Assembly: GCA_903834785.1 (NCBI GenBank)
Contig: CAILKP010000123.1
Location: 1-36,504, forward strand
DNA length: 36,504 bases
DNA from: an uncultured bacterium
GTDB taxonomy: Bacteria; Planctomycetota; Phycisphaerae; Phycisphaerales; UBA1924
Direction: 5' to 3'
Under the pieces are notes generated by a model, which did not search any database, was not told where the DNA came from, and worked only from the letters and a program-made list of their open reading frames with translations. Below are positions 1 through 8,465 of the stretch, piece after piece. The position numbers were made by a program, and so were the translations under genes. How positions within the stretch are numbered: the first letter of the stretch is position 1; every line of letters begins with the position of its first letter.

Positions 1-66
1 CAGCATGGCATCGGCCTCACGCAGCTTCGAGATGATCTGTTCGGGTGTGTGTCGTGTCCGCTTCAT
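1..66 (-). CDS. IS3-family transposase OrfA, N-terminal fragment (cut by window edge)
   Basis: Reading leftward from an ATG at 66-64, 22 codons run to the window edge and begin with KRTRHTPEQII followed by KLREADAML. This is the characteristic start of the helix-turn-helix OrfA of IS3-family insertion sequences, which binds the element ends. A strong ribosome binding site (AGGAG) lies seven bases before the ATG, which supports the start. The rest of the element, including the DDE-type OrfB, would lie beyond the window. Whether the copy is intact cannot be told, and I could not identify the terminal inverted repeat between this start and the next gene. Confidence 0.8.
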   Translation of the reverse strand, partial: MKRTRHTPEQIISKLREADAML

Positions 67-237
67 CGAGAATCTCCTGGCCGCTACCGGCGGCCTGCGG
101 GACTCTCATAGTTGGTGGATCAGGATTCTGGGAGCAGGTCAGATCGACGTGGGCCGCAGAAAGCAAAGGCACACCGGGCAGAAGCCCGGTGCCACGGGGA
201 GGGGAGGGCGGCAACGCCACTGCGCAAGGCGGCGGGT

Positions 238-1128
238 TTACTTGGCAGACGGCGGCAGGTAAGGATTTGCAGGCACCGGAACGACCCAGAGTTTGTCTTC
301 AAAGAGATAGATCCAGTGGGTGCCGTGGGCAACGAAGCCCATCATGCTGCCCTGCTCGACATCAAACTCCCAAAGACCGGCAGTGCGCGATAGCTGGGTA
401 ACTCCTAAGGAGTGCCACTGCTCATTTTGATACGTCATGAACTCGACACAGAGGTCATGATCCGCCGAGTACGGCCGGTGAAGCGTACCGACGAAAGCAA
501 TCACCTCCGAACTGCCAAACACAAGCGACCCTAGACTCGTCCGCACCCGCGACGGAATGTCTCGCAAACCGGAAGCAAGCTGCTCACGTGGCGGTGCCGA
601 CGGAACACGATCAGTCGGAACACAATCAAGCCGCCAAGTCCAGGCCATGCGGCGATCCTGCGGATGCCGCAGTGCCCCCAGTGTGAAGGAGAGTCGGGTT
701 CCGGCAGCGTGCCACTGTTCGGCAGAGATCCTCTCTACGTCCAGCGTTGCGAGATTCAGCTTCCAAAACTGCGCATCTGGGAAGGGCTCGTCGCCGATTG
801 AATACGGAGCCTCCGAGCGAACGGCATCAATCGCAGTCGTGTCGGTCTTGATGTCCCACGGCTCACCAACGACTCCGAAAAGGAGAGTTCCGGCTGACAA
901 CTTAGACCCAATGCCGTACGGGAACTGCCAACGCGCTGGCGCGATCGCTCGCTTCCAGTTGGGGAGGTTGATGGGCTGGCATTGTGGCACCCCAGGTTCG
1001 GCTTGAGCAATCAAAGTGGGACGCGATGGCGGCGGTTGGGATTGATCCCGATGAGGCAGCCACATTCGCTCGACACAACCGCCAAGAATGGCTAAGACGG
1101 CCAACGAAGCCATTGCCCGATAGTTCAC
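238..1128 (-). CDS. Predicted lipoprotein of unknown function
   Basis: This 296-residue protein starts with a short hydrophobic signal peptide ending in a lipobox, LAILGGC, with the lipidated cysteine at about residue 18, so it is probably anchored to a membrane. I recognise no catalytic domain in the remainder. It starts at a GTG at 1128, with AGGAG seven bases upstream. The start overlaps the stop of the preceding lipase-like gene (GTGA overlap), so the two are translationally coupled and probably work together outside the cytoplasm. A role as a partner, inhibitor or chaperone of the hydrolase is only a guess from this arrangement. Confidence 0.75.
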   Translation of the reverse strand: MNYRAMASLAVLAILGGCVERMWLPHRDQSQPPPSRPTLIAQAEPGVPQCQPINLPNWKRAIAPARWQFPYGIGSKLSAGTLLFGVVGEPWDIKTDTTAIDAVRSEAPYSIGDEPFPDAQFWKLNLATLDVERISAEQWHAAGTRLSFTLGALRHPQDRRMAWTWRLDCVPTDRVPSAPPREQLASGLRDIPSRVRTSLGSLVFGSSEVIAFVGTLHRPYSADHDLCVEFMTYQNEQWHSLGVTQLSRTAGLWEFDVEQGSMMGFVAHGTHWIYLFEDKLWVVPVPANPYLPPSAK

Positions 1129-3200
1129 TGCAATTCTCCTAGCAGCCGATCAGCATTCCCAAGGTTCAAGATCACAGCTTCAGCAGCTCTTTGGTCCCGA
1201 ATATTCGTGTGATTGCGACCATCTTGGGAACCAGACCACGAAGTGCTCGCGACCAAGAGACCTTGCACACTACCGCTGCCGCGACTGCTGGATCCATGAA
1301 CAATGATGTCCGCGTCGCGAACTTGGTCCGAAAATCTTGTGGTCAACAGCACTCGTTTTCTGATGGAAGTCACATTTTCACTGAGATCCGTCTCTTCTAG
1401 TTTAATCTGGACATCAAACTTTGCGTTTGAACACACTAGCTTGTACGCATTCGTGAGTGCAGGCGATACGATAAGCCCCGGCTCCAACCCGACGAACCAA
1501 GACGCCATTCCACTGCCAGCCAACGATGCGCCTTCATCTAGTGCGTTGAATGACGAAGTCTGAATGACACCATCACCATTACGATCTGCGTCAGCACCAA
1601 CAGCAACGCCGTACACACTACCACGCCGAGCAATAATGCGGGATGCTGCACTTGCAGAAAAACGGCTGGCATCGCCGGGCGTAAGGAAGCGCCAGCCAGT
1701 TGGGAATGAACTGGCTGATTGGAATACATCAGCAACACGATTAAATGCAACCCAAGCAGCAGTTCCGGAAACCTGGCCGTCGACTGATTCCCAATACGTT
1801 GACGCAATCGGCGGAGAGGTGTACGCATCACGGACGGCCATGATAAGGGATGCGAGAGGCGAACCGTTGTAAGGCGTTCCAAGCGTCATATACAGTGTTG
1901 GTCGAACACCAACATTGTTCTCATTGCTAAGTCGAAGAAATGATATGCCCCCGCTAAGCCCAGCGAGAGTGTCGAGGCCACCCAAGCTATGACACACAAA
2001 ACCTACGTTTGTGGCGCCTGTTCTCGCATTCATGCGTGAGAGTACACGAGTTAGCGCCGCCAACTTGGTGACATTACCGGGCTGTTGGGTATTCGCAGCA
2101 CCAAAGTTGACACGTTCATAGTGAATAAAATGCTCGTCAAGCACAGCGCAGAAGTCACGTGCGTCCCAAGAGTCCGCATTGTCCCCGATTCCGTGCACCA
2201 GCACAAGGGGAGAGTACACCTTGACGCTCAGTTCGGCATCGGCGACGAGCAGGCAGAAGTTGGGCAGTTGCCCGTTCGGACCAGTTGGAAGACCAGAAAA
2301 ATCAACCTCCAGCAGGTTGGGGCGCGGCGTCAGACTCCCCGCTGGCGGCCCGAGTTCGGGAAACTTGACGGCGCGGACCGGGCACGAAAAGGTCGCTGTG
2401 CGCCAGCGGCGGGCGGTAGGCAGCACCAGCCCGTTGTTTCCCAGCGGTTCCGGAGCGCTATCACCATCGACAACGTTGCAGATGACCCCGTTGAACTTGA
2501 CGATCGCGCCCTGCGGCCAGCCACCGATGTACGGGAGCGTGTTTTCGTAGCCCTTGTTGCGAAACTGAAGCCGGATGGTTGCATTTGGTGCGATCAGCCC
2601 GTCGCGGTCAATCAGCGAAGCGGCCTCAACGGTCTTGAGATATCCGTTGCCATCAACCGGGCCTGCGTAGCGGGCCATTGGCAGGGTGATCTGAATCGGC
2701 AATACGCCGGACTGCTGCTGCGCCGGGCAGCGCTGCTCCATGATGCCGTTGGTCTGCCCTGAGTTGTCGCAGGAACCGGTGAAGTAAGAGGCTCGCACGG
2801 TTGTACCGCTTCCGCCACGCAGGGGACGGTACCCCGACATATCGGAATCCTTGAGCAACGTGCCTTCGGGGAGCGGCAGCGGGCTGCCAACCCAAGCACC
2901 GCCGCCTGGGGCGCTGGCATCCCACTGCATGCAGGGGGTGGCGTCACCCGGGCTGGCTGGGAACCCTGCGGGATAGCCAGCAGGATTTCCGTTCCAACGC
3001 TCGGCAATCAGGCCGCTGGGAAGCTGCGAGAACGGGGACCCCGTTTGGCCGCAGGCCAAGGACAGCGGGAGCGAACAGAGCAGGAGTACGGCCCGAAGCA
3101 CGGGACTGGCGAACCGAACCGCGTGACCGGGGCGGGCGGCCGGAGAAAGAGTTGAACGGGCTGGGAGCGGAAGGGCGAGCATGTGCGGTGAGTTTGACAT
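1125..3200 (-). CDS. Secreted alpha/beta-hydrolase, lipase-like
   Basis: This 691-residue protein carries an export signal (hydrophobic stretch at residues 33-49). Residues 60-325 are not recognisable to me and may be a beta-rich binding region. The C-terminal half is an alpha/beta-hydrolase: LVHGIGDN (333-341) fits the oxyanion region, CHSLGG (403-408) the nucleophile elbow with Ser405, and TLGTPYNGSPLA (439-450) is typical of triacylglycerol lipases. GDGVI near residue 557 and NHTNI with His664 are good candidates for the Asp and His of the triad. It starts at an ATG with GGAG five bases upstream. The stop overlaps the GTG of the downstream lipoprotein gene. Substrate (lipid or ester) is inferred from the fold only. 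Confidence 0.82.
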   Translation of the reverse strand: MSNSPHMLALPLPARSTLSPAARPGHAVRFASPVLRAVLLLCSLPLSLACGQTGSPFSQLPSGLIAERWNGNPAGYPAGFPASPGDATPCMQWDASAPGGGAWVGSPLPLPEGTLLKDSDMSGYRPLRGGSGTTVRASYFTGSCDNSGQTNGIMEQRCPAQQQSGVLPIQITLPMARYAGPVDGNGYLKTVEAASLIDRDGLIAPNATIRLQFRNKGYENTLPYIGGWPQGAIVKFNGVICNVVDGDSAPEPLGNNGLVLPTARRWRTATFSCPVRAVKFPELGPPAGSLTPRPNLLEVDFSGLPTGPNGQLPNFCLLVADAELSVKVYSPLVLVHGIGDNADSWDARDFCAVLDEHFIHYERVNFGAANTQQPGNVTKLAALTRVLSRMNARTGATNVGFVCHSLGGLDTLAGLSGGISFLRLSNENNVGVRPTLYMTLGTPYNGSPLASLIMAVRDAYTSPPIASTYWESVDGQVSGTAAWVAFNRVADVFQSASSFPTGWRFLTPGDASRFSASAASRIIARRGSVYGVAVGADADRNGDGVIQTSSFNALDEGASLAGSGMASWFVGLEPGLIVSPALTNAYKLVCSNAKFDVQIKLEETDLSENVTSIRKRVLLTTRFSDQVRDADIIVHGSSSRGSGSVQGLLVASTSWSGSQDGRNHTNIRDQRAAEAVILNLGNADRLLGELQ

Positions 3201-3282
3201 AAAGACTCCGACACGAATGAACAGTAAGCGATGAGAGAGACGAACTGACGGGCGGGACCGGAGAAGTGGCCGAGCGTTTGGT

Positions 3283-5232
3283 TTAGGGGTTGAGCGGCGG
3301 TTCAGGGCACGTGCCGATCCCGTAGGCGTTCATGAATGCAATGAAGTCGGAACCATCAACCGTTCCATCCGGTGGCGGGTTGCCGCCGGCATCGACAAGG
3401 TCCGCCTCGGGCAAACCCGCGGCGTAGGCGTTGATGAAGATGATAAAGTCTTCACCATCGATCGTGCCGTCGTGGTTCATGTCGGCAATGCAGGGTGGCG
3501 GTGCGGGCGGCTCGTAACCGTCGATGATGCCGTCGTTGTTGACGTCCGGTGCCGCGGCGGTCGCGATCTCGCAGAGATCGGGGACAGTGTTGAAGTTCCG
3601 ATCGATGGCGGGCTGATATTGCTCGAAGGCACTGGCCGGGTAAGCCTCCGACGTTGCCAGGACGCGATTGACGCTCAGTTCACCGGAGAGATCCCAGATG
3701 TGAACGTTGATCACCTCATACGGCCCATCGATACCCAGTTGCCCGATCCGACTGCCGGAGAATGCGATCACCCAATCCTGTGCCGCACAGCTCGGCGTAA
3801 ACGTGACACTGCCGCGAACAGTCTCGATGATCGCACCACAGCGGGCCCGAAGTGTTGCCGTGTACTCAAAGGTGCCGCCCTGCGGCACGAGAGCGGGCAG
3901 CCATGCCTGCAGAAGCTCGAAACGGTCGTTGGCGTCCGCATCGAGCCCGGTCAGCGATGTCCGATCAAAGAGTGACACCCGGGGAAGATCGGCACCGGTA
4001 CATGTCAGCGAGATTGTCGGCTGCGCCCCGCGCCAGTAGTCAAGCTCGTACTCATCACCATCTGCGGATTTGGCTTCGAGCCTCACACCCCGAAGGCGAA
4101 TCGTTGTCGGGCCAAGGGCCGCGAGCAGATCCGAGAGAGCCAAGGACACCAGGCCGCTCTGCTGGCCGGGGACCACGGTCAGACTCGTCCTGATCGGTCG
4201 GGGCGTGAACGAGGCGGTGCCCGTTGGCGCAAGCAGGAGCGTGGCGGTCAGCTCACCGGGCGAATCGACGATCAACGGAAGTGAGATGCGAAGGGTGTCA
4301 AGCCGCGTGTCCAGATTCGTGTCGAGCAGTTCCGAGGCGATCGGTCGAGAGGCGTCAAATCGTGCGGTCTGCGGCGCAAAGCTGACACTGTCAAGCAGGT
4401 CGCGGACGAAGAGTTTGCCGCCAACGCGTCCGGTGACACGCACGCGGACACCACGCTCACCCGAGCGAGCCGGCGCCGGGGCAAGTGATGCCGGAATCAC
4501 TCCGGAATAGAGGCCATCACCCGCTGTTTCGTCAATCCCGGCACCAGCATCATTGAGTGACAGTGCCGTCAGGGAGCCGGACGGCTCCAACAGCTTGGCC
4601 GTGACCACCAGATCAGTCGGCGGCACGAGGCCATTCTCGCGCACAGCGACGGCGACCGGGACCTCCGCTCGGCCGTGGGCGGTACGGTCGGGCAATACCA
4701 CAACAGCATTGAGCGAGCTTACTGGGTGATACTCAACAACCACCGCCGAAACAGGGGTTGTCCCCGGGGCGGCGACCAGAGGACGCGTCACCCGCATGCG
4801 AAGCTCGCCGCCGGTTGCTTGGGCAGGCACGGAGTACCGATAGACAATGAGACCGGGAGTGGCACCGAGAAACGGCGGGATCGGGACCGCCGGGCGGTTG
4901 GCTGGATCAAACGCACCCCCGTCAGACACCTCGGCATCAATCATGAAGAGTGCAGCCGTCTCGGGCGTTACCAGGCTGCCATCGGGCAGTTCAAGCGCGA
5001 CGCTGATCGTGCGATCATTGGAAAAGGCGAGCACGACTCCGGAGTCACCGGCGATCGCATGCACTGGAACCGTCACCTGGGTTGCGTTCTCGGCCAGAAT
5101 CCCGAAAGCGTGCTCCACGGGCATCATGACCGATTCGCTTCTGGTCTCACCAACGACAAACGGATCGGCAAATGCTGATGCACCGCCGAGTAACGTGACG
5201 ACCGCCAACATCCTGAGAACCCGAGACTTCAT
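3283..5232 (-). CDS. Secreted protein with C-terminal dockerin/EF-hand-like repeats
   Basis: This protein of about 649 residues begins with a clear signal peptide (MKSRVLRMLAVVTLLGG, cleavage likely after ASAFA). I prefer the ATG at 5232, with GGGAG seven bases upstream, to the GTG six bases earlier, which is too close to that site. The body is beta-rich with Ig-like segments (for example the stretch with AGAGIDETAGDGLYSG). The C-terminus has NTVPDLCEI, DVNNDGIIDGYE, then DMNHDGTIDGEDF and a second PDGTVDGSDF unit, each followed by an FxNAY helix. Such calcium-binding DxNxDGxxDxxD repeats form dockerin-like modules common in secreted Planctomycetota proteins. The ligand of the module and the function of the body are unknown. 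Confidence 0.85.
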   Translation of the reverse strand: MKSRVLRMLAVVTLLGGASAFADPFVVGETRSESVMMPVEHAFGILAENATQVTVPVHAIAGDSGVVLAFSNDRTISVALELPDGSLVTPETAALFMIDAEVSDGGAFDPANRPAVPIPPFLGATPGLIVYRYSVPAQATGGELRMRVTRPLVAAPGTTPVSAVVVEYHPVSSLNAVVVLPDRTAHGRAEVPVAVAVRENGLVPPTDLVVTAKLLEPSGSLTALSLNDAGAGIDETAGDGLYSGVIPASLAPAPARSGERGVRVRVTGRVGGKLFVRDLLDSVSFAPQTARFDASRPIASELLDTNLDTRLDTLRISLPLIVDSPGELTATLLLAPTGTASFTPRPIRTSLTVVPGQQSGLVSLALSDLLAALGPTTIRLRGVRLEAKSADGDEYELDYWRGAQPTISLTCTGADLPRVSLFDRTSLTGLDADANDRFELLQAWLPALVPQGGTFEYTATLRARCGAIIETVRGSVTFTPSCAAQDWVIAFSGSRIGQLGIDGPYEVINVHIWDLSGELSVNRVLATSEAYPASAFEQYQPAIDRNFNTVPDLCEIATAAAPDVNNDGIIDGYEPPAPPPCIADMNHDGTIDGEDFIIFINAYAAGLPEADLVDAGGNPPPDGTVDGSDFIAFMNAYGIGTCPEPPLNP

Positions 5233-5732
5233 GTTCACACTCCCGTCGATCGCAACCGGCTGATCCCAGCCACCTTCCGCGACCGCGCTTTGCTTCGTTG
5301 TGAGTTGCCCAAACCGCTTACCGACCGCCTTCTGAAATACAATACGACAAAGTCCTGCCGAGGCGGCAATCTTTCACCGAGATTTTTGCTAAAGATCTGC
5401 GAAGCACAACGAGACACAACTCGGCGCACAAGCTGGAACGCGATTCAGCCGGCCTCGTCATTTCAGTTTCAAACACTTCACATCGCACGACTGCGAGCCC
5501 TCATGAACAGATCGAACACCCGGCACGGGTGACGGGAAGCGGCCCTTGGGCGAAGGCGCTTTCCGACACCGATGCAGGAAGCCGTACCTTGCAAGTGAGT
5601 TGGAACCTGATATCGAAGAGCACCATCCGCCACGACGGCCGCACCCATGATGACGAGATCTCGCCGCACCACTGCTCGCTGCCCGCCGCACCACGAGCAG
5701 TTCCCCCGCCGCGCTGCCGGTGCAAAAGCAAA
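5233..5732. other. Non-coding stretch upstream of the dockerin-protein gene
   Basis: About 500 bases separate the terminator of the response-regulator transcript from the dockerin-protein start. A relatively AT-rich pocket at about 5330-5400 is the likeliest place for that gene's promoter on the minus strand, but I see no convincing pair of promoter boxes. The open frames here are short and have no recognisable protein character. Confidence 0.5.
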
Positions 5733-5756
5733 CGCGGCCCCGTTTCCGGGGCCGCG
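5720..5756 (-). terminator. Intrinsic terminator after the response-regulator gene
   Basis: A ten-base-pair GC stem (CGCGGCCCCG, 5733-5742, pairing with 5747-5756) closes a four-base loop. On the minus strand it is followed by GTTTGCTTTTG, a U-rich tail. It lies 35 bases beyond the stop of the response-regulator gene, so it most likely ends the kinase-regulator transcript. Confidence 0.8.
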
Positions 5757-5791
5757 GTTGGTACATCAGTTTGTATCAGCAGCAGGACAAC

Positions 5792-6445
5792 TCAGACGTG
5801 CACGAGGCGCTCGCGGATGGCGTAGCGGACGAGGTCGGCGCGGTTGTGGATGTCGAGCTTGTTCATCAGGTTCTGGGTGTGGTTGTCCACCGTCTTGCGT
5901 GAGAGGTTCAGCACGCCGGCGACTTCCTTGATCGACAGGCCCTTGGCCAGGTGAATCAGGACTTCCTTCTCGCGGTTGGAGAGCATGTCCAGCGGGGTGG
6001 CCGTGTCGGTGAAGATCGAGCGGCTGGCCTCGACGTTGATCATGCGGTCGTTGATTTCCTGCGAGAAGTAGTGCTTGCCGGCGGCGACAAGGTGCACGAC
6101 CTTCTTGATCTGCTCGGCGCCCTCGGTCTTGAGGACGTACGCCGCGACCTCGACGCTGCGGGCCATCTGGATGAAGTGGTCGCCCCAGGTGGCCGAGAGG
6201 ATGACAAAGCGGGTGTTGGGCAGCAGGTCGCGCGTCAGCGAGATGACCTCAAAGCAGGTGCGGCCGGGCATCTCGATATCCAGCAGGGCGACATCGGGCT
6301 TCTCGCGCATCAGCATGTCAACCGCGTCGTTGCCGTTGCCGGCGGTGCCGACCACGCTGATGGCCGGATCGGTCTGCAGCAGCAGGGTGATCGACTCGCG
6401 CAGGAGGGCGTGGTCATCAACCAGGGCGACGCGGATGGGCTTCAT
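5792..6445 (-). CDS. NarL/FixJ-family response regulator
   Basis: This 217-residue cytoplasmic transcription factor has an N-terminal receiver domain (about 1-125) with the acidic pair Asp10/Asp11, phospho-acceptor Asp56 in LLDIEMPG, Ser84 and Lys106, so all phosphorylation-site residues are present. The C-terminal LuxR-type helix-turn-helix (about 152-215) contains LSNREKEVL and IKEVAGVLNLSRKTVDNH. The length is normal for the family. Its ATG overlaps the stop of the preceding kinase-like gene (ATGA) and has GGAG seven bases upstream. The pairing suggests that it is controlled by that protein. Target genes cannot be read from the sequence. Confidence 0.95.
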   Translation of the reverse strand: MKPIRVALVDDHALLRESITLLLQTDPAISVVGTAGNGNDAVDMLMREKPDVALLDIEMPGRTCFEVISLTRDLLPNTRFVILSATWGDHFIQMARSVEVAAYVLKTEGAEQIKKVVHLVAAGKHYFSQEINDRMINVEASRSIFTDTATPLDMLSNREKEVLIHLAKGLSIKEVAGVLNLSRKTVDNHTQNLMNKLDIHNRADLVRYAIRERLVHV

Positions 6446-7791
6446 CGGAGGGCTCCAAAGTTACTGGCGGGCGAACCGGCCGGACCGGCAGAATGGCCGG
6501 AACGGGTGAGCTGATCAACCCAGCGCTGGACAACCTGACGGTCCAGCGGCTGGTCGTGCCACATGGTGCGTGAGCTGGATTGCTCATCAGCAGCCGCGCG
6601 GCGAGAAGATCCATCGGCCCGAGAACGGTCCGAGGATGCACTTTTTGCGGGGTGTCCGGTGTTTGAAGTGTGGGGCAGGCGATCGGACCCGACGACCAGA
6701 CAGGGCAGGTCGCGGCAGGCCGAGGCGAGCTGCGGGGGAAGCTGGTCGGGCCGGGCGGTGGCCAGATCGATGATCACGCCGCTGGGGCGCTGGTCGCCCA
6801 TGTGGTTGAGTTCGGGCCGGGGCTGGGGGCTGTCAACCGAGGGGACGGTGACCAGGGACCAGCCGGTGGAGACGATGGCCTCGGCGACGCGCTGCTGGAC
6901 GCGCTGATCGCTGGTGACCAGCAGGAGCCAGCGGTCGGGGCTGTGCGGCGGCTCGGCCAGGGTGCCGCGTTCGCTGCGGACCGGGAGCATGAGGTCGAGC
7001 CGGCGGCCGGTGGGCAGGTTCTGTTCCGAGACGGCGCCGCCATGCTCGGCCACCAGGCAGCGGATGGCAGTCAGGTGCACGCTGTCGGCATCGGGGGTGA
7101 CGGCGCGGCGGAAGGTCGACTCGGCCTCGTGGCTGAAGCTCAGCCGGAGCCAGCCGCCGGTGAGCGAGACGGTCTGCGGGTCGGGCGGGGCCAGGGAGAT
7201 CAGGAACTCGCCACCATCGCGGACCTGCTTCCACGCGCGTGCCGCGGCGTGGAGCACGGCCTGACGCAGCATGTCGGCACAGCCGTAGATGACAACCTGA
7301 TGCCGCGGAAGGTCGACGCGAACGCGGACCTCGGGCGGGAGCAGGCGGCGGAGCATCGCGGCCGATTCGTTGACCAGAGCGTGGACATCGACTGGCGTCC
7401 ACTCGGTTTGCTCGGGACGGACCAGCGAAAGAAGACAGCGGGCCATTTCCCGAGCCCGCTCCGCGGACTGGTCAATGGCCTGCAAGTGAACACCGATTTT
7501 TTCAGGAGCTGGTGATGATGCGTGAACCAGCAGGGTTCTCGCGGAGATGATCATCATCAGGTTGTTGAACTCGTGGGCGAGCGACGGGGCGAGATCGGAG
7601 AGGGCCTGCAAACGCCAGGAGTGGCGTTGCATGGGGTTGCTGCCTGTGAGCTCGGCGTCGGGTTGAACATGGCGACGGGGCGGGGCAACATCCCGAGGTT
7701 CGGCCGGAGCGGGCCGCACGGGTGGCAGCCACGCGCCGAGGACCTGCTCGTGGATATTCGCAGCACGACTGGCGGGAGTGTCAGCAAACAT
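6442..7791 (-). CDS. Histidine-kinase-like protein with degenerate ATPase and receiver-like tail
   Basis: This 449-residue protein has no membrane segment and no clear sensor domain. Residues 64-125 form a HisKA-like dimerisation helix pair with an intact H-box, SLAHEFNNLM, putting the phospho-accepting histidine at residue 73. The following region (about 133-270) has the position and helices of a HATPase domain (CADMLRQAVLHAAARAW), but the N-box asparagine is missing and no DxGxG motif is visible. Residues 287-430 resemble a receiver domain (LLLVTSDQ, then VIIDL with Asp342) with an incomplete acidic pocket and no clear KP motif. The gene is translationally coupled to the response regulator. 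It may be a pseudokinase, phosphatase or phosphotransfer adapter rather than a working autokinase. Confidence 0.8.
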   Translation of the reverse strand: MFADTPASRAANIHEQVLGAWLPPVRPAPAEPRDVAPPRRHVQPDAELTGSNPMQRHSWRLQALSDLAPSLAHEFNNLMMIISARTLLVHASSPAPEKIGVHLQAIDQSAERAREMARCLLSLVRPEQTEWTPVDVHALVNESAAMLRRLLPPEVRVRVDLPRHQVVIYGCADMLRQAVLHAAARAWKQVRDGGEFLISLAPPDPQTVSLTGGWLRLSFSHEAESTFRRAVTPDADSVHLTAIRCLVAEHGGAVSEQNLPTGRRLDLMLPVRSERGTLAEPPHSPDRWLLLVTSDQRVQQRVAEAIVSTGWSLVTVPSVDSPQPRPELNHMGDQRPSGVIIDLATARPDQLPPQLASACRDLPCLVVGSDRLPHTSNTGHPAKSASSDRSRADGSSRRAAADEQSSSRTMWHDQPLDRQVVQRWVDQLTRSGHSAGPAGSPASNFGALR

Positions 7792-8174
7792 GGGAGACGT
7801 CCAGATTCAGTTTGGGCCGGGCGACCTGGCTCGGCCTAGAGAATGCGGCGATCAGGTATCTGACAGTATGTCCACAGGTAAAGCTAGGTAAGACAGAAAA
7901 GAAAGGGATTGTTATCTGTCACAGACTATTCACGCGTCGGAAATAGTACCAGACGAAGACATGCTGTGAAATAGGTAGATTCCTGTAAATCGAGGACGAA
8001 GTGGTGGATCGTCGCTCGCGGCGGAGACGCGGGGTGAGCAACGCAACTGAGCGGAAGACTGACTGCGGTGGGCGACCTAGAGGTTCCCACAGGTGGGGAG
8101 GCCGGCCCATGATCGGAAAAAGTCGTGTGCGGAGCTTTACTTTGTTTGCCCAAACCAAAACAAATTCCCGTAAA
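7792..8174. other. Non-coding, AT-richer gap upstream of the kinase-regulator pair
   Basis: The stretch at about 7850-8000 is clearly richer in A and T than its surroundings and presumably holds the minus-strand promoter of the kinase-regulator pair. The only pattern I noticed is AGGTAA twice, at 7876-7881 and 7886-7891, ten bases (one helical turn) apart, which could be a small operator. No confident -35/-10 pair or sigma-54 box was found. Confidence 0.4.
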
Positions 8175-8182
8175 TCAGGGAA
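8160..8182 (-). terminator. Weak hairpin with U-rich tail at the end of the small hypothetical gene
   Basis: TTCCC (8165-8169) pairs with GGGAA (8178-8182). Reading on the minus strand, the stem is followed by TTTGTTTTGG. The loop contains the stop codon of the small hypothetical gene. Five base pairs, two of them A-T, make this weak, but its location fits an end of transcription for that gene. Confidence 0.4.
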
Positions 8183-8465
8183 CCGCGCATGAACTGCGCT
8201 TTAGCTCGGTCTCAAGCCACTCCACGGCCTCTGCGGCGCGGGCTGCCGCTGCGGGCAGGAGGCACAGGAGCTCGCCGACGGACAGGCCGGAGGCACTGGC
8301 GAACTCAGAGAGGACGATGATGGAGGCGAGTTCCTGCTGGCGATCAGGCCGAATGGCGGTACCGAAGGTGGCGGCAACCAGGTCGGTCTGGCTGTGCAGG
8401 TGGGCCAGATACTCGGCCGGGCTGGCGGGCTGATCGCAGGCGAGCCAGTCGAGAATCGGGTTCAC
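8175..8465 (-). CDS. Small hypothetical protein
   Basis: From a GTG at 8465 this reads as a 96-residue, mostly helical, acidic protein without cysteine clusters or membrane segments (VNPILDWLACDQPASPAEYL at its start). The residue make-up is that of a plausible globular protein, unlike the arginine- and proline-rich frames around it, and the frame ends in a hairpin with a U-rich tail. The frame stays open upstream to 8720, but that extension looks like noise. No ribosome binding site is visible at any candidate start, so the start is uncertain. I do not recognise a family. The small size and helical content would suit a regulatory or adapter protein, but this is speculation. Confidence 0.5.
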   Translation of the reverse strand: MNPILDWLACDQPASPAEYLAHLHSQTDLVAATFGTAIRPDRQQELASIIVLSEFASASGLSVGELLCLLPAAAARAAEAVEWLETELKRSSCAVP

